Below, piece after piece: positions 36,495 through 47,605 of a stretch of 64,000 nucleotides of DNA. This stretch comes from Siphonodentalium dalli (lineage: Eukaryota; Mollusca; Scaphopoda; Gadilida; Siphonodentaliidae), in contig CP136067.1 of assembly GCA_032622095.1 (NCBI GenBank), forward strand, positions 74,490,705 to 74,554,704, written 5' to 3'. The notes below the pieces were generated by a model. That model saw only the letters and a list, made by a program, of their open reading frames with translations. It did not search any database and was not told the DNA's origin. Both the position numbers and the translations under genes were made by a program. How positions within the stretch are numbered: position 1 is the first letter of the stretch; every line of letters begins with the position of its first letter.

Positions 36495-37184
36495 GTAAAA
36501 TCCAAGATGGCCACTGGCAGCCATGTTTTCCAATGAAATTCAAAAACATTTGATAGCTCCCATCTAGTAGATCAATATCAAGATCAATATGAAGTTTGGT
36601 GATGACCGGATGAGGGAAGTGGACTGTGAGGTGTGCTAAAGGATTTAGTCATGCAAAGAGTAAAATCCAAAATGGCTGCCAGTGTCATGTTTTATAATGA
36701 AATTGGAAAAATTAGATTAATCCCATCTTGTGGTTATCCCGAAGATCCTTGTGAAGTTTAGTGCCGATGGGACAAGTAGGGTGTAGTCTGTAGTGTGTAC
36801 CAAAGGATTTAGTCATACAAAGAGTAAAATCCAAGAGGCAGCTGGTGGCCATGTTTTTCAATGAAATTCTGAAAACTTTGATGATCCAGATAAAGTTTGG
36901 TGATGATCGGATGAGGGATGCAACAAGTAGGTTGTACCTAGAATTTAGTCATGCTGCCAGCAGCCATGTGTTATGGCCAAATGACCCCAAAATGAATCGT
37001 TCCCATCTACATGTCAATGTCAACAGCCATGACAAATTTCATAATGATCTGACCGAAGGGACAACTTGTAGCCCATGCCAAAGGAAATTGTTGATGGATG
37101 TCTCCATGCACACATGCACACACAGACGACGGATACCAAGCCATGGCAATAGCTAAAACTTTACAAGTAAAGTTGAGCTAAAAA
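36495..37184 (+). mobile_element. R1 element, 5' end missing, 3' end intact
   Basis: Four core units have TTTGGTGATGA(C/T)CGGATGAG and AATCCAAGATGGCC. A satellite-like unit follows (CAAATGACCCCAAAATGA, CATGACAAATTTCATAATGA), then CACACACAGACGACGG, CCATGGCAATAGC and the hairpin AACTTTACAAGTAAAGTT, ending AGTTGAGCTA. Confidence 0.72.
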
Positions 37185-38467
37185 TGAAACATAATGTTTG
37201 GAGAGAAACCCCGAGCCAGGTAGAAACTCCTTTGTTGAACAGTATACTTGAAGAATTAAAGGGATTGCTAAATTATGCATACAACGCGCTAACCCAAAGC
37301 GCAGATACAAAAACCACAAGGAAAAACAGTCATATAAGGGACATGAAGAAACAAAACTAATCAAAGGCCTCAAATTATAAAGGAGACCCCTATAAATACG
37401 ATAGACCCAATCCCAGATTCAATTCAGGGGGGGGGGGGGGGGGGGGGCAGTATTCTAGTATGTGGTCTAGCCAGATGAAAAACAGCTGCAAGATCAATGA
37501 GGGCCCAGACACCCACTAATCCATGATATGCCCTTGTTTATTAAGGTTTTAGATAGCATTGCCAGACAACCTTTTGATAGTGATCAGGGTGAGATTCTCA
37601 GCGAAATAGTTGATTGGCCAACTCTTTAAGATAGCCGGAAGAAAGTTTAATAGAAAGTAGGCCGTCATACTTCATACCTATAGTGAACCATACATGTAAT
37701 TTGGAACAATAAGAAGATTTGTAGGAAACAGAGAGCCCTTTTTATGACAGAACACACTACAATGCTGTTGTCGGAAAGAACCAGAAGAGTCAAATGTGCT
37801 AAGAGGACCTATTAATGGGGATTCAAACCCAACTGAGAAATCACTGGCTGCTGTTTCCATGACCTGAAGGCAGCTAGGAGCTGAGATCCCTACTCCATGG
37901 AGTTGGAGGAGGACAAAATGCGAGAAGCATTCTTGGTGACTGTGGCTCCAGCCCAAATCCAGCAGATACAGAGGGCAGGTAGGAAGTGAAATACAGAGGC
38001 CAGTGAGCACCTGTTAAGCCCATTGGTATATACCAAAATCATCCCAGTTAATCACAAATATCGCATCAGATTTCTCCCCAGGTTACAGTTACAAAGCCAC
38101 TGGTATAAAACAAAAATTCGGAATGAGGCTCTTGGGTTGGGAGAAAAATGATCCATGATGACCTGGATGTTGGCATGAAAAAATGAGATTTTTCCATCCC
38201 ACACCCCAGGTCATGATGGATAATATTATTCTAGTCTGGGTGCGCTGCGGGAAACCCAGTATGGGTATGTGTATGAAACCGTGTGTAGGTGTTGGACAAA
38301 GTTTATCTCTCTTTAAATGCAAGGCTACAACAGAACAGTTGAAAGCAGATAAGCTTGCACGTAACTACGAATATCCGGTGATTCCGATATAGCAGATATA
38401 CAGAGAGATATAACAGTGCAGAGATATCCCTAAATCCCATACAATACACTATCCTTGTTATACTGAA
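37185..38467. other. Intron E7-E8, no gene seen
   Basis: Apart from the poly(G) tract, nothing was recognised. The part next to 38468 may be decayed 5' sequence of the LINE. Confidence 0.45.
37427..37447. repeat. Poly(G) tract, about 21 G on the plus strand
   Basis: An uninterrupted G run; in the NUP210 transcript it would be C. Its length is likely uncertain in the assembly. Confidence 0.9.
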
Positions 38468-39373
38468 ATGGATCACACATCTATCTTTTTTCCTGAGGAC
38501 AATATTGCCATCAATAAACTCAAAAAGGGTAAGTCAATTGGTCCTGACAGAGTTGATCAAGAACACATCAAATACTGTCATGAAATTATTTGTAAATATT
38601 TTTGTCATCTGTTCGATGCAATTATAATACATGGACATCTTCCAGACAAATCGCTTGAAGTGACTTTAGTTCTTATTGTCAAAAACAAAACGAAAACACT
38701 TCAGAGAAAGAAAACGACAGGTCAATAGCCCTATCAATTGTTTTGTCTAAAATTTTAGAGACAGTGATACTCATTAAATGTTCTGATAAACTGCTGATGA
38801 CAATCAGTTCAGAACAATCCTGTATAATTGTATGTTTCATGGATACCAGTAAAGCCTCTCACAGAGTTGACATATTATTCAAAACGCTTGAAAGTCGTGG
38901 TGTTCACAAGCAGATTATTAGCCTGTTAGTGTGGTTCGAAAAACAACTGTTTTATGTTTTTTGGGGTTCTGTGTAATCATCTGGCTTCCGCCCCGAGCGG
39001 AGTGAAGCAGGGCAGTATCATAAACCTGCTCCTGTTTAATGTATATACTGACAATTTGAGCAGGAATTTGAATGAAACCAACATTGGATGCATGATTGAC
39101 TCAAAACAATTAAATCACCTACAATATGCCGAAGATATGTGTTTGATATCGCCATCTGTGATCTCACTTTGTTGTCCGTTGCATGTATGTACTAATGCGA
39201 CTGACAGATTAAACCTTAAAAACAACACTTCAAAAACTGTCGCCATAGCCTTCATTCTTAAGTGCATGGCTATTGTCATTTTTTCAAAACTTAACCTCAA
39301 TGGTAATGAGCTTTTATCTGCAATAATGAGATCAGACATTATTATACACTTCAGACCTTATAACATATTGTAA
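38468..39373 (+). pseudogene. Dead non-LTR retrotransposon (LINE) reverse transcriptase fragment
   Basis: Three overlapping frames read in order as one RT domain. The first (38468-38728) has KLKKGKSIGPDRVDQEHIKY and IIIHGHLPDKSLEVTLV. The second (from about 38711) has SIALSIVLSKILE and then VCFMDTSKASHRVD. The third (38954-39373) has GVKQGSIINLLLFNVYTDNL and NHLQYAEDMCLISPS. These are RT motifs of jockey/CR1/L2-like LINEs. At least two frameshifts, an internal deletion before VCFMD, loss of the KAFDRV pattern, and YAED in place of the catalytic YADD show it is inactive. It lies in the E7-E8 intron, opposite to NUP210. Confidence 0.88.
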
Positions 39374-40587
39374 CAAATTACTGTATATAAGACTTATCCA
39401 CTTTAGCAATGTTTCCAGCAATATGCCATGTTAACACTATAATGTTCATGTCTTTAAAAAATAGTTCATGTCATAAAAGAATAGAAACTTTGTCCCAGAA
39501 CCCTGGATTATCAGCTTGGCTAAGAAAAATTATGTGTCCCTGATATATTGCTGCAACACTACGTTTAGAGTGATGTCGGATATGGCAAACTGAATGTTTT
39601 ATGATCGTTAACAGGTGACCTTCAATTTGTGTTATATACCAATTGGGGGCGTCACATCTAAATGATATATCAGGTGTGTGCAGGTGAGAACCGAGAAGGG
39701 ACATTGAATCCCAACATATGCTATAGGGGCATGTATCACCTGTATCTGGGATATCAACTTAGCATATCAATGTTTTCCACAAATACATACATGTATGTGA
39801 CATTCTTTGCAAGTGTGGTGTATATACACTTGGTTGTGATACCACCGTGCATGGTTTCAAATGTTTTACCAATCGGTTCATTGAACATAATTGCATTATC
39901 AAAGGCACGAGCAGACCAGTACTAACCAAGTTAGTATGTCAGAAAGACGCTATTTGATCGAAACGGACATATACTCCCACATCTAGCAATTTTAGACCCA
40001 GGGATTTACTTGTCCGTATGCTGAGGAATTATGAGTAACATTCCAAATAAAACAACTGCCAATGTCCTGATTCGATTCCCAAAATGATTATGAATGTCGA
40101 TTTCATGTTTATAATATGCACGTGCAGCTATTATTATTAAAGTAGCGCCGTAGTGCGGCACTGTGATTTCCGTAACATTGCGTCGAAAATAGGAGACATT
40201 AGACGGATACCACAAATAAAACATCGTTACAAAGGTCAACATTATCTTCTTTATTTCATAAACATAATAATAATAATTGTATCGGTAAGTTTTTGTGATA
40301 AACAATAAACCAAAATCGAAACGTGACTCAAAACACCATGCACACCTGTCGGTAGTATTGCGTCATCGATTTTTAGGAAACCCAAAATAGTAATCGTGAC
40401 GTCATACAGCTGCTGTCTATATTTATAGGCCCGGAATGTCTCTTAATCGTGCACATGCTAGGTATTCGTGCGCACAGATAAATTAGATTTGATGCCGAAT
40501 ATCACCCAAAGGATATACAAGTCGCTAACCAATAAAATAATTTGTATATCTCTGGAAATATTGTATTATTCCCGACAATTTCGCTCT
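39374..40587. other. Intron E7-E8, possible LINE remnants, otherwise nothing
   Basis: The sequence downstream of the RT fragment is AT-rich, with broken short frames on both strands and no recognised domain. Confidence 0.4.
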
Positions 40588-40652
40588 GCCCGCTAAAGCG
40601 GGCTGCCGGGATGAACGTAAATTACGTCGTGCCCGCTTTAGCGGGCTGCCGG
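40588..40652. repeat. Paired GC-rich palindromes GCCCGCTAAAGCGGGC / GCCCGCTTTAGCGGGC
   Basis: Two 16-bp near-palindromes (40588-40603 and 40631-40646) are exact reverse complements of one another and each is followed by TGCCGGG. A third palindrome, ACGTAAATTACGT, lies between them. This GC-rich block stands out in AT-rich intron sequence. Confidence 0.85.
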
Positions 40653-40798
40653 GTTGAAAGAGTTAAACAAGTTTTGTGGAAAATCCATTTTGAAATATCA
40701 GGACTTTAGGCCAAACAATGCATATAGTCCTTATAAATAGGATGAGCAGAATGTGCGAGGAATGATAATCTCATCATACTGGAGTACATTATACATAC

Positions 40799-40888
40799 CA
40801 TGTATCGATTTAAAGTTGAAAACACTGGCATCTGTGAAGGTGATATCAAAACTTAGCTTTCGGCAATCAGTGAAAGTTTTAATATTTC
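40799..40888 (-). CDS. NUP210: NUP210 exon (E7)
   Basis: The 90-bp exon has acceptor CATGTTCAG and donor CATG|GTATGT, phase 1 at both ends. It reads GNIKTFTDCRKLSFDITFTD followed by ASVFNFKSIH. The TDC-x4-F-D-x-x-x pattern corresponds to the LSDCSHFDLAVEV block of vertebrate NUP210. It is needed to bridge E6 and E8, and the phases fit exactly. Confidence 0.93.
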
Positions 40889-41399
40889 CTGAACATGAAA
40901 AGAAACAAGAAACATGTTTCAAGACAGAGAAAATATACACGATATGTATATATGACTGTCTTATTTCTTAAAGTTTACTTGACACAAAGCATGACAATAT
41001 CTTCTAGTAAACACAAATAAAATTAAACCAAGGAAGGGGTAACTCGGTTTCTGCCAAACTGTGATCATTCTGCCATACACTACACAATATAATGGTACTA
41101 CTATAGTGGTGTGCTGAGTAAATAATCAAGTTTAATAATCCCCACCAATATTAAACTACAGCCAACCAAATGCTAACTATATTATCCTTAGTTTTTAGCT
41201 GGTGACATTTTCGAAATTGTATATTTTTTCCACCTTATAGGGCCATCTGATATTTGACAATATTAATGTATAAAATGATAACCACCTTCAGATTATCTGC
41301 ACATTTGGCTTGTGGAAATCTTCAATATATGGAATTATTAACAAAATACAAGATCAAATCCTGATAGTTTGTGTATAATAGCTGCTAAAAAAGCACGCA

Positions 41400-41512
41400 A
41401 AAATTGGACCATATCGGGAGGTCAGACCGATCCAAGTGGTCAAGCAACAGCAGTCCGGTCCAATGTCGTGAGGTGGACCAAGGTCCAGTCCAGTCCAGTC
41501 TGTAACCCTACA
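41400..41512. repeat. GGTCC-rich low-complexity patch
   Basis: CAGTCCGGTCCAATGTCG and GGTCCAGTCCAGTCCAGTCT are clustered. Similar patches lie at about 48060-48150 and 49070-49150, so this is probably a diverged dispersed repeat. Confidence 0.45.
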
Positions 41513-41659
41513 TGACATTGATTAAATCAATTTGATTTGTTTCAAGATTTTTACAGAACCAAAATATGAGATAATCAGCAAGGCCCTAATTCGTAAGTAA
41601 AACAGATGAAAATGTTTATAAGTGGCATATGCCTTATCAATGTAAGCAGCATTCCATAC

Positions 41660-41765
41660 CATCCACAACAGCAGATAGTTGGAGTGGCAGTTCTAAAACA
41701 GATCCAACCTCAGACTCCACTCTGGATGGATTGAAGAACATTTCTTTTGGTGGAAGAACATAGAC
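41660..41765 (-). CDS. NUP210: NUP210 exon (E6)
   Basis: The 106-bp exon has acceptor CCTATTTTAG and donor GATG|GTATGG. It starts at phase 0 and ends with one base of a Gly codon. It reads VYVLPPKEMFFNPSRVESEV, then GSVLELPLQLSAVVD, matching the VYVIEP...VGQALELPLRISG block of vertebrate NUP210. It completes the strand begun by E5 (YGDAE then VYV), which confirms that the minisatellite is intronic. Confidence 0.96.
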
Positions 41766-41908
41766 CTAAAATAGGAATTATAATTGTCAACAATATAGTC
41801 AATGACTATTGTCAATAGAATTTAATGACTGTTGGGACGCCTAAAATACCATAGAGTCTGAGAATGACTAACTCTTTAATGCTCAAATGTTTTTAGTGCA
41901 ACCCTCAA

Positions 41909-42022
41909 TGATCTGTTTTGACAAGATCATCTATTCCTCAATAACATGATCTGTTTTGACAAGGTCATCTATTCCTCAATAACATGATCTGTTTTGAAAA
42001 GGTCATCTATTCCTCAATAACA
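41909..42022. repeat. 38-bp tandem repeat, 3 copies
   Basis: Three nearly identical units contain TGATCTGTTTTGACAAG and GTCATCTATTCCTCAATAAC; the third has GAAAAG for GACAAG. It is intronic, just downstream of the minisatellite in the gene direction and upstream of E6 on the plus-strand map. Confidence 0.9.
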
Positions 42023-42169
42023 TGATATTTGATTTATATGACCTGTTTTCTGTTTATATAAACAGCTTATATTCAGATAAGATGCTTTATTATAGATCAC
42101 TACTGTTGCAGATCAACTCATCAATTCCTGGTTAAAGAGGTGGATGTTTAAATCCTGAAGGACAGTTTT

Positions 42170-42300
42170 AATTAGGGGATTTATAAGCATGCGTCTGGTG
42201 TGAGTTTGGAACATTTATCGGTGGGTTTTACGATGGAAAATGCAGTTTATCATCCAAAAATCACATCACACCAGACAGCATGTTATTCCCCATTCTAATT
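42170..42300. repeat. Foldback element, 131 bp
   Basis: AATTAGGGGAT...GCATGCGTCTGGTGTGA on the left is mirrored by TCACACCAGACAGCATG... CCCCATTCTAATT on the right, around a ~60-bp loop. This is typical of a small foldback MITE; no family is assigned. Confidence 0.65.
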
Positions 42301-43690
42301 CACACGGACCAAAAAATCATGCTATAGAATTAGAATCTGCCAAAGAGTTGCTGAAATGCTCATGATTGACAGTTTACAAATAATCCTTATAACTTCTTAC
42401 TTGAAACTGTACTCTTCTCCATGAGTATATAGCTCCAAATTTTTAATAGAAATAAACCAAGCAAACCAAAGAATCCATTAAATTGTTTGACTCAAATTCT
42501 ATATCACACAAATTTAACATCGAAAATATATAAATTATATTAAAAATTGCAAGTTTCGTGGTCAAGTTGTGCCAATGTATTACACTACCAGAGCTGTTAA
42601 GTTTACAAAACTGCAATTCGGGAGATTTTTGTGAGAGTTAGGCCCAAATATGCTCATGTTCCAAAGAAAATTTGTAAATAAAATGGGCCATGTGGCATCG
42701 CAAGTTTTGAGTATCCAACTTTTCGTTTCAGATCGTTCAAACGGAAAACACAAGACCTGTATAATCTCCTGTTTTGTCCGCGAGTCTCCCAATGTTATGC
42801 CTTAAACCTTGCGATCCAACAACCTCCATAAATAATCTCACGGTTTGGGGAAATGCAGGTGATAAAGACATTGTATTCTTTTTTAAATTACTGCCGGTAA
42901 CAAGGAAGTATTACAGGCAAGTCTCGTTCTTAAGTCTCACTAACGAGATATCGGATGTGTTCTATTGTCTCTCTGAATAGGCGCCTTATGCCGGGGAGGG
43001 TTTATTACATGCTATTAAATTACTGAGTTGACTTTACCATCTTACCTTGTGGCGACTTGCATTTCGTATTATTATTATATGCATTATTACTCTAATATTA
43101 CACACGACACATATATAGGTAGTATTTTTTCCCCCAATTAAAAGACTATCAGATCTTGGGATCGACTAATTTAATAATCATTTCAACACTACTCGTCTCA
43201 AAGATTTACATCAGACAGGAATGCACATTGTCATTCATGCTCGCTTATGTAATCATAAGTCGTTATTAAATCTATTGTCTGTACTATAACAGCATGCATG
43301 GCTTGCATGGCTACGAAGAATGTGAAAATGAATTAGTCTCAATTGACTCACTGCTGATAGTATTGAATGATGATGATATGAAATTACCCATGATGTTACG
43401 ACATCTGCACATGCGGGAGAAATTGGTGCTCTTCCATATCTTGGAGGTTTACCTATGACAATCTGGGAGTCTCATGGACAATCCGCGAAACTTAACAGCT
43501 CTGTACACTACTGCCAGGCCATTGGCATTGCATCATTGTCAGTGGTCAAGACATGAAATTCATAGAATAGCGAACAACTGTTCGCGAACAGCTGTTTGCT
43601 GCTTACAATAATAAAGAGAAATAAGTTCTTACTGGCTAAAAAAGAAGAAAATTTACATATTTCAGGGAGAAAGAATCTTCCATATCTCCC
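42301..43690. other. Intron E5-E6, no gene seen
   Basis: This is the unique-looking intron sequence on the E6 side of the minisatellite. Its edge, CCTAGTGGGAGATATGG on the gene strand, is probably the original intron sequence that followed the amplified unit. Confidence 0.5.
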
Positions 43691-46600
43691 ACTAGGTTTT
43701 TGCATGCTTTAATGTTGTATTACCTCGGCATCGACTAGGTTTTTGCATGCTTTGATGTTGTATTACCTCGGCATCGACTAGGTTTTTGCATGCTTTGATG
43801 TTGTATTACCTCGGCATCGACTAGGTTTTTGCATGCTTTGATGTTGTATTACCTCGGCATCGACTAGGTTTTTGCATGCTTTGATGTTATATTACCTCGG
43901 CATCGACTAGGTTTTTGCATGCTTTGATGTTGTATTACCTCGGCATCGACTAGGTTTTTGCATGCTTTGATGTTGTATTACCTCGGCATCGACTAGGTTT
44001 TTGCATGCTTTGATGTTATATTACCTCGGCATCGACTAGGTTTTTGCATGCTTTGATGTTGTATTACCTTGGCATCGACTAGGTTTTTGCATGCTTTGAT
44101 GTTATATTACCTCGGCATCGACTAGGTTTTTGCATGCTTTGATGTTATATTACCTCGGCATCGACTAGGTTTTTGCATGCTTTGATGTTATATTACCTCG
44201 GCATCGACTAGGTTTTTGCATGCTTTGATGTTGTATTACCTCGGCATCGACTAGGTTTTTGCATGCTTTGATGTTGTATTACCTTGGCATCGACTAGGTT
44301 TTTGCATGCTTTGATGTTGTATTACCTCGGCATCGACTAGGTTTTTGCATGCTTTGATGTTGTATTACCTCGGCATCGACTAGGTTTTTGAATGCTTTAA
44401 TGTTGTATTACCTCGGCATCGACTAGGTTTTTGCATGCTTTGATGTTATATTACCTCGGCATCGACTAGGTTTTTGCATGCTTTGATGTTGTATTACCTC
44501 GGCATCGACTAGGTTTTTGCATGCTTTGATGTTGTATTACCTCGGCATCGACTAGGTTTTGCATGCTTTGATGTTGTATTACCTCGGCATCGACTAGGTT
44601 TTTGCATGCTTTGATGTTGTATTACCTCGGCATCGACTAGGTTTTTGCATGCTTTAATGTTGTATTACCTCGGCATCGACTAGGTTTTTGCATGCTTTGA
44701 TGTTATATTACCTCGACATCGACTAGGTTTTTGCATGCTTTGATGTTGTATTACCTCGGCATCGACTAGGTTTTTGAATGCTTTGATGTTATATTACCTC
44801 GGCATCGACTAGGTTTTTGCATGCTTTGATGTTGTATTACCTCGGCATCGACTAGGTTTTTGAATGCTTTGATGTTGTATTACCTCGGCATCGACTAGGT
44901 TTTTGAATGCTTTGATGTTGTATTACCTCGGCATCGACTAGGTTTTTGCATGCTTTGATGTTGTATTACCTCGGCATCGACTAGGTTTTTGCATGCTTTA
45001 ATGTTGTATTACCTCGGCATCGACTAGGTTTTTGCATGCTTTGATGTTATATTACCTCGGCATCGACTAGGTTTTTGCATGCTTTGATGTTGTATTACCT
45101 CGGCATCGACTAGGTTTTTGCATGCTTTGATGTTGTATTACCTCGGCATCGACTAGGTTTTTGCATGCTTTGATGTTATATTACCTCGACATCGACTAGG
45201 TTTTTGCATGCTTTGATGTTGTATTACCTCGGCATCGACTAGGTTTTTGAATGCTTTGATGTTGTATTACCTCGGCATCGACTAGGTTTTTGCATGCTTT
45301 GATGTTGTATTACCTCGGCATCGACTAGGTTTTTGCATGCTTTGATGTTGTATTACCTCGGCATCGACTAGGTTTTTGCATGCTTTGATGTTGTATTACC
45401 TCGGCATCGACTAGGTTTTGCATGCGTTGATGTTGTATTACCTCGGCATCGACTAGGTTTTTGAATGCTTTGATGTTGTATTACCTCGGCATCGACTAGG
45501 TTTTTGCATGCTTTGATGTTGTATTACCTCGGCATCGACTAGGTTTTTGCATGCTTTGATGTTGTATTACCTCGGCATCGACTAGGTTTTGCATGCTTTG
45601 ATGTTGTATTACCTCGGCATCGACTAGGTTTTTGAATGCTTTGATGTTGTATTACCTCGGCATCGACTAGGTTTTGCATGCTTTGATGTTATATTACCTC
45701 GGCATCGACTAGGTTTTTGAATGCTTTGATGTTGTATTACCTCGGCATCGACTAGGTTTTGCATGCTTTGATGTTGTATTACCTCGGCATCGACTAGGTT
45801 TTTGCATGCTTTGATGTTGTATTACCTCGGCATCGACTAGGTTTTTGCATGCTTTGATGTTGTATTACCTTGGCATCGACTAGGTTTTTGCATGCTTTGA
45901 TGTTGTATTACCTCGGCATCGACTAGGTTTTTGCATGCTTTGATGTTGTATTACCTCGGCATCGACTAGGTTTTTGCATGCTTTGATGTTATATTACCTC
46001 GACATCGACTAGGTTTTGCATGCTTTGATGTTGTATTACCTCGGCATCGACTAGGTTTTTGAATGCTTTGATGTTGTATTACCTCGGCATCGACTAGGTT
46101 TTGCATGCTTTGATGTTATATTACCTCGGCATCGACTAGGTTTTTGAATGCTTTGATGTTGTATTACCTCGGCATCGACTAGGTTTTGCATGCTTTGATG
46201 TTGTATTACCTCGGCATCGACTAGGTTTTTGCATGCTTTGATGTTGTATTACCTCGGCATCGACTAGGTTTTTGCATGCTTTGATGTTGTATTACCTTGG
46301 CATCGACTAGGTTTTTGCATGCTTTGATGTTGTATTACCTCGGCATCGACTAGGTTTTTGCATGCTTTGATGTTGTATTACCTCGGCATCGACTAGGTTT
46401 TTGCATGCTTTGATGTTATATTACCTCGACATCGACTAGGTTTTGCATGCTTTGATGTTGTATTACCTCGGCATCGACTAGGTTTTTGAATGCTTTGATG
46501 TTGTATTACCTCGGCATCGACTAGGTTTTGCATGCTTTGATGTTATATTACCTCGGCATCGACTAGGTTTTTGAATGCTTTGATGTTGTATTACCTCGGC

Positions 46601-47462
46601 ATCGACTAGGTTTTGCATGCTTTGATGTTGTATTACCTCGGCATCGACTAGGTTTTTGCATGCTTTGATGTTATATTACCTCGGCATCGACTAGGTTTTT
46701 GCATGCTTTGATGTTGTATTACCTCGGCATCGACTAGGTTTTTGCATGCTTTGATGTTGTATTACCTCGGCATCGACTAGGTTTTTGCATGCTTTGATGT
46801 TGTATTACCTCGGCATCGACTAGGTTTTTGCATGCTTTGATGTTGTATTACCTCGGCATCGACTAGGTTTTTGAATGCTTTGATGTTGTATTACCTCGGC
46901 ATCGACTAGGTTTTTGCATGCTTTGATGTTGTATTACCTCGGCATCGACTAGGTTTTTGAATGCTTTGATGTTGTATTACCTCGGCATCGACTAGGTTTT
47001 GCATGCTTTGATGTTGTATTACCTCGGCATCGACTAGGTTTTTGCATGCTTTGATGTTATATTACCTCGGCATCGACTAGGTTTTTGCATGCTTTGATGT
47101 TATATTACCTCGGCATCGACTAGGTTTTTGCATGCTTTGATGTTATATTACCTCGGCATCGACTAGGTTTTTGCATGCTTTGATGTTATATTACCTCGGC
47201 ATCGACTAGGTTTTTGCATGCTTTGATGTTATATTACCTCGGCATCGACTAGGTTTTTGAATGCTTTGATGTTGTATTACCTCGGCATCGACTAGGTTTT
47301 TGCATGCTTTGATGTTGTATTACCTCGGCATCGACTAGGTTTTTGCATGCTTTGATGTTATATTACCTCGGCATCGACTAGGTTTTTGCATGCTTTGATG
47401 TTATATTACCTCGGCATCGACTAGGTTTTTGCATGCTTTGATGTTATATTACCTCGGCATCG
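43691..47462. repeat. 43-bp minisatellite made of the NUP210 E5 exon/intron junction, about 88 copies
   Basis: The array is 3772 bp of 43-bp units (some 42 bp, lacking one T of the T5 run). On the plus strand a unit runs TATTACCTCGGCATCG, ACTAGGTTTTTGCATG, CTTTGATGTTG. Read on the gene strand, each unit is about 33 bp of intron start plus the 10 exon bases CGATGCCGAG and the donor GTAATA. Variants recur: G/A in GTTGTATT versus GTTATATT, C/A in TTGCATG versus TTGAATG, and CTTGG or CTCGA for CTCGG. The copy at the exon edge is the functional boundary; the other copies lie in the intron. A 10-unit pattern repeats at 427-bp spacing inside the array. Confidence 0.98.
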
Positions 47463-47605
47463 CCGTAGAAATTGACATTTTTTGCATCAGCAGCCTGTAT
47501 AGTAGATAAGCCCTGCTTGAATGTAGTTATCTCCCCTCTCTGGTTGACGGCCACGACACTTGAATTAGTTGACTTCCATACATACTCTCCAGTGCCACCA
47601 GTAGC
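47453..47605 (-). CDS. NUP210: NUP210 exon (E5), Ig-like (BIG2-like) repeat; donor lies in a minisatellite
   Basis: This 153-bp exon encodes 51 codons, with acceptor TATTTACAG and donor GAG|GTAATA, phase 0 at both ends. It reads ATGGTGEYVWKSTNSSVVAV, then NQRGEITTFKQGLSTIQAAD, then AKNVNFYGDAE. GG-GEY-W-S, A-V-N-G, and TIQAAD-KN-YG-(VYV) are the landmarks of this Ig-like repeat in gp210. NSS is a potential glycosylation sequon. The last 10 exon bases and the donor are the first unit of the 43-bp minisatellite that fills the start of the next intron. If the donor is skipped, the reading frame meets TAA at the third codon of the intron. Confidence 0.97.

Noticed and set aside
43691-47462. CRISPR-like regular repeat array
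   Set aside because: Units are directly tandem with no unique spacers; the host is a eukaryote and the unit is an exon/intron boundary.
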